Assembly: GCA_934454635.1 (NCBI GenBank)
Contig: CAKSFR010000019.1
Location: 1 to 40,688, forward strand
Length of the DNA stretch: 40,688 nt
Reading direction: 5' to 3'
Origin: an uncultured Ruminiclostridium sp.
GTDB lineage: Bacteria > Bacillota > Clostridia > Oscillospirales > Ruminococcaceae
Below are positions 6,292 through 12,759 of the stretch, one piece after another (within the stretch, counting starts at the first letter, position 1; the number at the start of each line of letters is the position of its first letter). Both the position numbers and the translations under genes were made by a program. Below the pieces are notes generated by a model. That model ran no database searches. It was not told where the DNA came from and saw nothing but the letters and a program-made list of their open reading frames with translations.

Positions 6292-7734
6292 ATGCAGGCG
6301 ATAAAAAGAGCAATTTCCCTGTTTCTTGCGGGGATAACCGCGCTGACAATGATGTGCGTGGGGACGATTAGCGCGGGGGCGGAGCAGACGTCTAAATTAA
6401 GTGTTGAAGTATCCGAAGAACTTGGAAATATAATAATAAGTTTAAATGGTATTACTCAGAATGATTTTAATAGTGCTTACAAAAAGTGTTTAAATTTAAA
6501 TTCAGAACGGCTTAGAGCGGATATGATTGCGCAAATTGAATTTAAACTCGACAAAACCAGTTACTATTTAACTACATATTTTCGTGGCAATCAAGACAAT
6601 ATATTTTTTTCAGATATATACCTAGTAAAGAATCGTGAAGAAAATTATGAAATAGTTTTGGATCAGTATACAAATAATGATTTTAATTGTCTTTTTGGTT
6701 CACAGGGAATTGGATACATGATTCAATTTTTAATTCCCGACAAGTATTCCAAAGTAGTAAATGAACTTTCTGCTTGCACACATATATCAGCGGCATTTGG
6801 AATTATCATGAAAGACGGTACAGAACCCTCGTCTACATTAAGCGACGGAACAGAATGGAAAATGTCCTCCGTTTCCTGCGACTTTAGTGGACTAAAGAAA
6901 ACTCAATCAAGCAGCACGTCAAACACCACAAATACTAAGAAAGAGAAGATTGTATTTAAAGGTGGGTATAGGGATTGGTTTGACGCTTCATCAAACACGT
7001 CCTTTGGCGTTAGGTTAAGCCACGCTGGCGATGGCAAATTTAAAGGGGATGCTCTTACTACGGATCTACATGAAATTAAAAAGAATGTATTTCGTGCTTA
7101 TTCCATTAAGATAGCTGAATACGCTCCAAATGTCGTTGGAGATGTTAGAGAAGATGATATTATTACAGTGAAATTTTACACTAAAGACGGAAAAAAATAC
7201 ACAGGAAATGTCAGCCTCGCTGTAACTTCTCAACTTAAGACCAATGCTATAATAATTTCCGAATCAGGCAAATCCGTAAAATCAGGCAAGTCCGTAAATG
7301 AACTTATAGATATATTTAACAAGGAAAATAAACTTCTAAAACTTTCCATTGATGATCAAATTGCAGTTTACGCGTGTGAGCCTAAAGACCTAAATGCGGA
7401 CGATATTACAGAGGTTGAATTTATCATTGAACGAGGAAAAAATTCAGTTTCGCCGCAAAATAACTCACCCAAGAAAACCACCCTCACCGTAAAGAAAACC
7501 GACGAAAAGTACACCTTTAGCTGGGGTAAGGTTTCGGACGCGGACAAGTATCAGATATACTACTCGACCGACGGAAAGAAGTACACGAAGCTCGCGAACG
7601 TTTCGGGCAAAAAGACCTCTTATTCGACCACTAAGCTCGACGAAAGCAAGACCTATTCGTTCAAGATACGCTCATATAAAAAGGTTGACGGAAAAACGTA
7701 TTACAGCAAATTTTCAAAAGTTGTGAAAAAGTGA
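6292..7734 (+). CDS. Secreted protein with C-terminal fibronectin-III-like domain
   Basis: The 480-residue protein has a signal peptide (about 1-30, cleavage likely after ISAGA) and no membrane anchor, so it is probably secreted. Residues about 32-390 are of unknown function, contain a Ser/Thr/Asn-rich stretch near 200-215, and are encoded by visibly AT-rich DNA with different codon use. Residues about 395-480 form a fibronectin type III-like domain (YTFSWGKVSDADKYQIYYSTDGKKYTKL) and are encoded by more GC-rich DNA typical of the neighbours. Such domains often act as spacers or adhesion modules in extracellular proteins of these bacteria. AGGAGG precedes the ATG. A perfect promoter and an operator lie upstream, next to a divergent XRE regulator. 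The sharp composition change suggests a chimeric origin. Confidence 0.75.
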   Translation: MQAIKRAISLFLAGITALTMMCVGTISAGAEQTSKLSVEVSEELGNIIISLNGITQNDFNSAYKKCLNLNSERLRADMIAQIEFKLDKTSYYLTTYFRGNQDNIFFSDIYLVKNREENYEIVLDQYTNNDFNCLFGSQGIGYMIQFLIPDKYSKVVNELSACTHISAAFGIIMKDGTEPSSTLSDGTEWKMSSVSCDFSGLKKTQSSSTSNTTNTKKEKIVFKGGYRDWFDASSNTSFGVRLSHAGDGKFKGDALTTDLHEIKKNVFRAYSIKIAEYAPNVVGDVREDDIITVKFYTKDGKKYTGNVSLAVTSQLKTNAIIISESGKSVKSGKSVNELIDIFNKENKLLKLSIDDQIAVYACEPKDLNADDITEVEFIIERGKNSVSPQNNSPKKTTLTVKKTDEKYTFSWGKVSDADKYQIYYSTDGKKYTKLANVSGKKTSYSTTKLDESKTYSFKIRSYKKVDGKTYYSKFSKVVKK

Positions 7735-7737
7735 ACA

Positions 7738-7771
7738 AAAAATCCCGCAGGAATTTTTCTGCGGGATTTTT
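7738..7771. terminator. Bidirectional terminator between convergent genes
   Basis: Arms aaaaatcccgcag (7738-7750) and ctgcgggattttt (7759-7771) pair perfectly with A and T tails on either side. It separates the rightward secreted protein gene and the leftward recJ. Confidence 0.85.
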
Positions 7772-7783
7772 GCTGTATGGAGT

Positions 7784-9793
7784 TCAGTTTTTTTTCGTCA
7801 GCCGCGCCAGAACCTGCGATTTTGACAGGTCGGCTTTCGTTTTCGACGGGATAAGCGTTACCTTGTCCGCCGTCGGGTCTGCCTCGGCAAGCCCAAATTC
7901 CTCAAGAATGTCTATAACTATGCGGAATTTGCAGTAGTTCACGCCCGACTGCATGGCGATATCGGCGGCGCGCGAAAGAGAATTATTTTTGCGCATTGCG
8001 TCGTAGCAGGCGCGCATCTCCTCGTTTGTCGGCGCCATTCGGCAGAGCAGGCGCTCTTCGACTTTTCCGCAGCGGTAGTCCTCATACGCCGTTCTTGCGG
8101 CGAAGTAGCGCTCCTGTTTGAATCCGACCGCGCGTATGTCGGAAATGCGTATGCTTATGCTCGTTTTGCCGTTGTATTCGTTGATTTCGGCGGAGGCGAT
8201 GAAATCAACGCGGTCGCCCTCCTTAAACGGGAACGAAGCGAAATCCGAGCCGAAATGCACCGCGCGGTAGTCCTTATCGCCAAAGGCGAATGAAAAAGAA
8301 ACGTATTTTCCGTCTTTGAGCGGGCGCTTGCTTTTTATCAGGCAGTCCCTAAAAAGGAACAGGGGAACGGGGTTTTCCTCGCCGAACGGCTCGAGCTTTT
8401 CGAGAAGCTCGATGTTCTCCGCTGTGAGCTGAGCGGGGATTATTTCCATGTCCGCCGAAAGCGTTTCAAGCGCGGGCGGCAGCTTTTCGCAGTATTCATA
8501 CGCGGCTTTTATGAAATCAGGGATTTTTTCCGTTTCAATTGTAAGTCCCGCCGCCTTTGTGTGTCCGCCGTAACGGATAAGCAGGCCCTTACAGCCGGTC
8601 AGCAGTTCGAAAAGCGACAGCCCCTCAAAGCTGCGGGCACTTCCGCGGGCGGTTTCACCCTCGACGGTTATCACGATATTGGGTTTTCCGTATTTATGGA
8701 GCAGCTTTGCGCTTGCTATGCCGATTATCCCGTGATTCCAGCCCTCGCCCGAAACTATAAGTATCCTGCGGTTGAGCAGGTCGGGGTCGCGGCGTATCTG
8801 CTCCTCGACCTGCGCGAGGATCTTTTCCTCCTCCTGCTTGCGCAGGCTGTTCAGCCGCGTAAGTTCCTCGGCTTTCGAACGTGCGGTCTGCGCGGTTTCG
8901 GCAAGAAAAAGCTCCATTGCCGCGCGCGGGTGGGCATATCTTCCCGCAGCGTTGATGCGCGGGCAGAGTCCGAACGCCAGCTCTACCGAAAGAACTTCTT
9001 CCTCGGGTTCGATTCCGCACTGTTTCAGAAGCGCGGAAAGCCCGTAATTTTCCGTAAACGGCATTGATTCAAGCCCTCGGCGGACGATAAGGCGGTTTTC
9101 ACCCACGAGCGGGACGATATCCGCGACCGTTCCCGCAGCGGCAATGTCAGCAAACTGCATAAGCGCGGTTTCGCTGTCGTTTTCCATTGCCGAAACGAGC
9201 TTCAGCACAACTCCACAGCCCGCAAGCATTTTAAAAGGGCTGTCGTCGTCGCGGCGGTGAGGGTTAAGAACTGCCTCGGCGCGCGGCAGAACGTCGGGAA
9301 CTTGGTGGTGGTCGGTCACTACCAGCCGCATTCCGAGCGAATATATATACTCGGCTTCGTCAGCCGCAGAAATGCCGTTATCGACCGTTATTATAAGGCT
9401 TGTGCCTTTCTTTTTAAGAAGCTCGATCGCATTCCTGTTCAGACCGTAGCCCTCTTCGCGGCTCGGAATATACCAATCGACTTCTGCACCGAGCGCTTCG
9501 AGATAGCTGAACAATATGTAGGTCGAGGTCACGCCGTCGCAGTCGTAATCGCCGTAGACGGTGATTTTTTCGCCCTGCTCGACTGCGGAATTGATAGCTT
9601 CGACCGCTTTTTCCATGTCGGCAAGCAGAAACGGGTCGGATAATTCCTCGCTGTTGAAGAAGTTTTCGGCATCGTTTCTCGACAGAATGTTACGTCCCGC
9701 GAGAATGCGGCAGATAAAGGGGTTAAGCCCCGTTTCCTGTATAAGTCGGGCAAGGAGCTTTTCGTCCGGCGTTTTCACGCTCCATTGTTTCAT
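7784..9793 (-). CDS. recJ: Single-stranded-DNA-specific exonuclease RecJ
   Basis: RecJ degrades single-stranded DNA 5' to 3' in recombination and repair in the cytoplasm. The 669-residue protein has the DHH phosphoesterase motifs: GDYDCDG (81-87), TVDNGIS (136-142) and DHH (161-163), followed by the DHHA1 region (RGSARSFEGLSLFELL and GGHTKAAGL) and an OB-fold-like segment. Length fits bacterial RecJ. AAAGG lies about 11 bases upstream of the ATG. It follows the acetyltransferase gene by 39 bases and is probably transcribed with it. Confidence 0.93.
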   Translation of the reverse strand: MKQWSVKTPDEKLLARLIQETGLNPFICRILAGRNILSRNDAENFFNSEELSDPFLLADMEKAVEAINSAVEQGEKITVYGDYDCDGVTSTYILFSYLEALGAEVDWYIPSREEGYGLNRNAIELLKKKGTSLIITVDNGISAADEAEYIYSLGMRLVVTDHHQVPDVLPRAEAVLNPHRRDDDSPFKMLAGCGVVLKLVSAMENDSETALMQFADIAAAGTVADIVPLVGENRLIVRRGLESMPFTENYGLSALLKQCGIEPEEEVLSVELAFGLCPRINAAGRYAHPRAAMELFLAETAQTARSKAEELTRLNSLRKQEEEKILAQVEEQIRRDPDLLNRRILIVSGEGWNHGIIGIASAKLLHKYGKPNIVITVEGETARGSARSFEGLSLFELLTGCKGLLIRYGGHTKAAGLTIETEKIPDFIKAAYEYCEKLPPALETLSADMEIIPAQLTAENIELLEKLEPFGEENPVPLFLFRDCLIKSKRPLKDGKYVSFSFAFGDKDYRAVHFGSDFASFPFKEGDRVDFIASAEINEYNGKTSISIRISDIRAVGFKQERYFAARTAYEDYRCGKVEERLLCRMAPTNEEMRACYDAMRKNNSLSRAADIAMQSGVNYCKFRIVIDILEEFGLAEADPTADKVTLIPSKTKADLSKSQVLARLTKKN

Positions 9794-9832
9794 GTGCGGC
9801 GCGACCTTTCTTTTTAAAAAATAAATCGTGAA

Positions 9833-10351
9833 TTACAGATTGAGCTCATACATTTTATATTCGGTCCAACCCGTATCCTCATAAAAGAGCGGCTTTGCCT
9901 GAACGAACTGAAATCCGCATTTTGTATAAAGTCTTTCGGCTGCCGTATTTGTCCCGAGAATATCAAGCCTTATCGCTTTTTTGTTTTCGGCTTTCGCGAC
10001 ATTTATTATCTCTTTAACAAGCCGCGCGCCGATCCCCTGACCCTGCATACGGGGAGAAACCGCAAGCGCGTGCGGTATCAGAATGTCTTTAGCTTCGCAG
10101 CCGATACTCCACGGCATGCCCTCGTATCCCTCGTTGGCGGCGCTGTTCAGGATAACGCAGGCGCACAGGTCGCCGCCGTCCGTCAGCAGGTAAAGTTCTT
10201 CACCCGAAAGGCTTTGTTTTAAAAATAAGTCGGTGGGGTATATCCCTTTTTTCCAGCCGATTTTATCGTTTTCGGATCTCATTTCATCGATCAGATCCCA
10301 ATAGAAATCCCTGACAAGGCGAAAATCGCTTTCTTTTGCTTTTTGAAACAC
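9833..10351 (-). CDS. GNAT-family N-acetyltransferase
   Basis: The 172-residue protein has the acetyl-CoA binding core of the GNAT fold: HALAVSPRMQGQGIGARLVKEIINVAKAE (V/I-x-x-x-Q-x-x-G-x-G/A motif) and the C-terminal ERLYTKCGF motif. It transfers an acetyl group to an unidentified amine. The start is a GTG at 10351 with only a weak GAAGTG-like ribosome binding site. It is the first gene of a probable operon with recJ, with no evident functional link. Confidence 0.85.
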   Translation of the reverse strand: MFQKAKESDFRLVRDFYWDLIDEMRSENDKIGWKKGIYPTDLFLKQSLSGEELYLLTDGGDLCACVILNSAANEGYEGMPWSIGCEAKDILIPHALAVSPRMQGQGIGARLVKEIINVAKAENKKAIRLDILGTNTAAERLYTKCGFQFVQAKPLFYEDTGWTEYKMYELNL

Positions 10352-10445
10352 TGTAAATCACTTCAATTAACAAATTCTGATTCAGCCGTTCGATACCGTT
10401 TCCGTAAAAGTAGAAAACATCATATCATAGACCGTAATCAATTTT

Positions 10446-10474
10446 ATTATATCACACGCGCTGCGAAAAGGCAA
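10446..10474 (-). promoter_or_regulatory. Promoter of the acetyltransferase-recJ operon
   Basis: Reading leftward, TTGCCT (10469-10474), a 17-base spacer ending in TGTGA, and TATAAT (10446-10451). The leader is about 90 bases. Confidence 0.6.
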
Positions 10475-10560
10475 TACACGCCGCATAAAAAAACATACGC
10501 CGACAATTCGCCTCGGAGATTTTTCTTATTCATTCTGCACAAAAATCCACGCAAAATGTC

Positions 10561-10588
10561 TTGACTATTATAAGATTTCGTGTATAAT
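10561..10588 (+). promoter_or_regulatory. Promoter of the phosphofructokinase gene
   Basis: TTGACT (10561-10566), a 16-base spacer and TATAAT (10583-10588), about 50 bases upstream of the start at 10637. Confidence 0.7.
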
Positions 10589-10636
10589 AATAAGTAAGAA
10601 AATCGGAAAAAGCTGAGCTTGAAAGGATTGATAAAA

Positions 10637-11722
10637 ATGGGAAAATTAAGAGTCGGAATTTTAACAAGCGGCGGGGACTGCCCCGGACTTAACGCGACGA
10701 TACGCGGTGCGGCGAAAGCCTGCTACCAGATGTTCGGCGAGGACAAGGTAGAAATAATCGGCATTCAGGACGGCTATCACGGGCTTATTCACAATGAATG
10801 CATAAAAATGAAGCCGTCTGATTTTTCGGGCATTCTCACTCGCGGCGGAACGATTCTCGGAACAAAGCGCACGCCTTACAAGATGATGCAGGTCATTGAG
10901 GATGACAATGTTGACAAGGTCGCTGAGATGAAGCAGACCTATAAGGAGCAGAAGCTCGACTGTCTGCTTACGCTCGGCGGAAACGGCACGCACAAGACTG
11001 CAAATCTGCTCTCGGAGCAGGGACTTAACGTTATCGGACTGCCAAAGACGATAGACAACGACATCTGGGGTACGGACGTTACGTTCGGCTTTCACACCGC
11101 CGTTGATATTGCAACCGACGTTATCGACCGTATCCACACCACGGCAAATTCCCACAGCCGCATAATGGTTATTGAAATAATGGGCAATAAGGCGGGCTGG
11201 CTCACGCTTTATTCGGGAATTGCGGGCGGCGCGGATATTATCCTTATCCCCGAAATTCCGTACGATATCAAAAAGGTCGTAAAAGCGGTCAACGAGCGCG
11301 CCGATTCGGGAAAAACCTTTTCGATAATTGCCGTTGCGGAGGGCGCGATGAGCGAAGAGGAAGCTCAGATGAAGAAAAAGGAACGCATGAAGCGCCGCGC
11401 AGAGGAGGGATATACGACCGTTACCTCGCGCATTGCAAAGGAAGTAGAGGCTGCTACGGGCTTTGAATCGAGAACTGTCGTTCCCGGACATATGCTCCGC
11501 GGAGGAAGTCCCTCGGCGTACGACCGCGTGCTTGCGACAAAGTTCGGCGCGAGAGCCGCACAGCTTATCCTCGAGGAGAAATTCGGATATACCGTTGCGA
11601 AAATCGGCAGCGCGATAACCGAAAATAAGCTTTCCGACGTTGCGATGAAAACGAAATTCGTTCCCACGGACGATAAACTGGTCGTTACGGGAAGATGCAT
11701 CGGAGTTTCTTTCGGAGATTGA
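10637..11722 (+). CDS. 6-phosphofructokinase
   Basis: Phosphofructokinase phosphorylates fructose 6-phosphate to the 1,6-bisphosphate in glycolysis. The 361-residue protein has SGGDCPGLNATIRG (near residue 11), LGGNGTHK (near 100) and PKTIDNDIWGTD (near 120) with the catalytic Asp of TIDND. GGDCPGLN and PKTIDND are typical of the pyrophosphate-using and mixed group, but the position that separates donors is Gly (GGNGT), as in ATP users, where pyrophosphate enzymes have Asp. I therefore expect ATP, without certainty. The ATG at 10637 follows AAAGGA at good spacing; an ATG at 10619 does not. It is a single-gene unit with its own promoter. Confidence 0.9.
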   Translation: MGKLRVGILTSGGDCPGLNATIRGAAKACYQMFGEDKVEIIGIQDGYHGLIHNECIKMKPSDFSGILTRGGTILGTKRTPYKMMQVIEDDNVDKVAEMKQTYKEQKLDCLLTLGGNGTHKTANLLSEQGLNVIGLPKTIDNDIWGTDVTFGFHTAVDIATDVIDRIHTTANSHSRIMVIEIMGNKAGWLTLYSGIAGGADIILIPEIPYDIKKVVKAVNERADSGKTFSIIAVAEGAMSEEEAQMKKKERMKRRAEEGYTTVTSRIAKEVEAATGFESRTVVPGHMLRGGSPSAYDRVLATKFGARAAQLILEEKFGYTVAKIGSAITENKLSDVAMKTKFVPTDDKLVVTGRCIGVSFGD

Positions 11723-11732
11723 TGAAAAAAGC

Positions 11733-11761
11733 TTGACATATCGCCGCTTATATGCTATAAT
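11733..11761 (+). promoter_or_regulatory. Consensus promoter of rpmE
   Basis: TTGACA (11733-11738), a 17-base spacer ending in TGC, and TATAAT (11756-11761) form a perfect promoter with an extended -10, as expected for a highly expressed ribosomal gene. It begins 11 bases after the phosphofructokinase stop. Confidence 0.85.
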
Positions 11762-11776
11762 TGATATCCGATAGGT

Positions 11777-11796
11777 CTGTGGGTTGCTCCCCACAG
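11777..11796 (+). promoter_or_regulatory. Hairpin in the rpmE leader
   Basis: Arms ctgtggg (11777-11783) and cccacag (11790-11796) pair perfectly close to the transcription start, followed by cgggattttt. It could be an attenuator or the binding site for autoregulation. Structured leaders are known upstream of L31 genes in Firmicutes; I cannot confirm that this belongs to that family. Confidence 0.45.
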
Positions 11797-11828
11797 CGGG
11801 ATTTTTAAGAAAAAGGCGGTGACAGTGC

Positions 11829-12032
11829 ATGAAAAAGGACATTCATCCCAAGTATGAGGCTACAACCATTACCTGCGCTTGCGGCGAGGTTATCGAAACC
11901 CGTTCCACGAAGCAGAACATCAAGGTTGAAATCTGCTCCAAGTGCCACCCCTTCTTTACCGGTAAGCAGAAGCTTGTTGATACAGGCGGACGCGTAGACC
12001 GTTTCAAGAAGAAGTACAATCTGGACAAGTAA
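11829..12032 (+). CDS. rpmE: 50S ribosomal protein L31
   Basis: The 67-residue protein starts [21 protein letters not shown] and has the zinc-binding type signature CxC (residues 16 and 18) and CxxC (residues 36 and 39), so it is the C+ form that needs zinc. It binds the large ribosomal subunit at the central protuberance. The start has an AAGGCGGTG-type ribosome binding site. It is transcribed alone between its own promoter and terminator. Confidence 0.95.
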   Translation: MKKDIHPKYEATTITCACGEVIETRSTKQNIKVEICSKCHPFFTGKQKLVDTGGRVDRFKKKYNLDK

Positions 12033-12045
12033 GCCGGAAACAATT

Positions 12046-12081
12046 ATCCCCGAACCGAGAGGTTCGGGGATTTGTTTTTTT
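12046..12081 (+). terminator. Terminator of rpmE
   Basis: Arms atccccgaacc (12046-12056) and ggttcggggat (12061-12071) pair perfectly around gaga and are followed by ttgttttttt. The convergent esterase gene ends at the last T residues. Confidence 0.9.
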
Positions 12082-12724
12082 AGCGCTGTTTTTTCCATTT
12101 CGGTTCTTTTACATAAGCCATGATATCGTCGTAAATCGAGCAGTATCCGTTTTCGTAAATGTGCATTCCCTCTATGGTATATTCGGCTTTAAGTCTGCCT
12201 TTTTTGTCTTTTAGATTAGTGTTTATATCGATGTATTTCTGGCCGTGTTTTTCCGCGAGCTTTCTGACCTCGAGATTTGCGGCGTTGATTTTTTCGTTTG
12301 TGCGGATTTTCAGACATTCTTTCATTTCCTCGGACGCGGCTTCATAGTTCACGGGATAATACGCCATAAGATAGATCTCGACGTCGGGCAGAGCGGATTC
12401 GATAGCGGTAATTATTTTATCGTAGTTGTCCATTACCGCCGAAATCGGAATGCTCGACCAGCTCAAGTCGTTTGTGCCGATATTTATAAACACTCTCGAC
12501 GGCTTTAAGTCGATAACGCAAACATCAATTACTTCAAGCAGTTCTGAGGTTAAAAAGCCTCCTATCCCTCTGTTGTAGATGATCGTATCGTCGCCGTGTT
12601 CCGCGAGCAGCTTATTTATTGGGAACATCTCCATAAGCGACGACCCTGCGAAAACGACCTGCCCCGTCTTTACGGATTTATTTTCATTGCGATAGCGTTC
12701 AACTTTTATTTCCTTATCAGTCAT
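12080..12724 (-). CDS. SGNH/GDSL-type esterase or lipase
   Basis: The 214-residue protein has the SGNH hydrolase blocks: AGSSLM with the nucleophile at Ser29 (a GSSL variant of GDSL), NRGIGG (51-56), NIGTND (81-86) and the C-terminal EGMHIYENG block with the catalytic His. These enzymes remove acyl groups, often acetyl groups from glycans. There is no signal peptide, so it is probably cytoplasmic. It lies 35 bases downstream of the GH2 glycosidase in the same direction and is probably cotranscribed, suggesting removal of acetyl groups from the same imported sugar. A GAGG site precedes the ATG. Confidence 0.85.
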   Translation of the reverse strand: MTDKEIKVERYRNENKSVKTGQVVFAGSSLMEMFPINKLLAEHGDDTIIYNRGIGGFLTSELLEVIDVCVIDLKPSRVFINIGTNDLSWSSIPISAVMDNYDKIITAIESALPDVEIYLMAYYPVNYEAASEEMKECLKIRTNEKINAANLEVRKLAEKHGQKYIDINTNLKDKKGRLKAEYTIEGMHIYENGYCSIYDDIMAYVKEPKWKKQR

Positions 12725-12759
12725 TGTTAAATCCTCACTTATTTATTTTATGCGGAAAA

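Noticed and set aside
10661..11842. 393-codon open frame antisense to the phosphofructokinase gene
   Set aside because: It mirrors a strongly conserved enzyme on the other strand and also covers the rpmE promoter; no ribosome binding site or family match.
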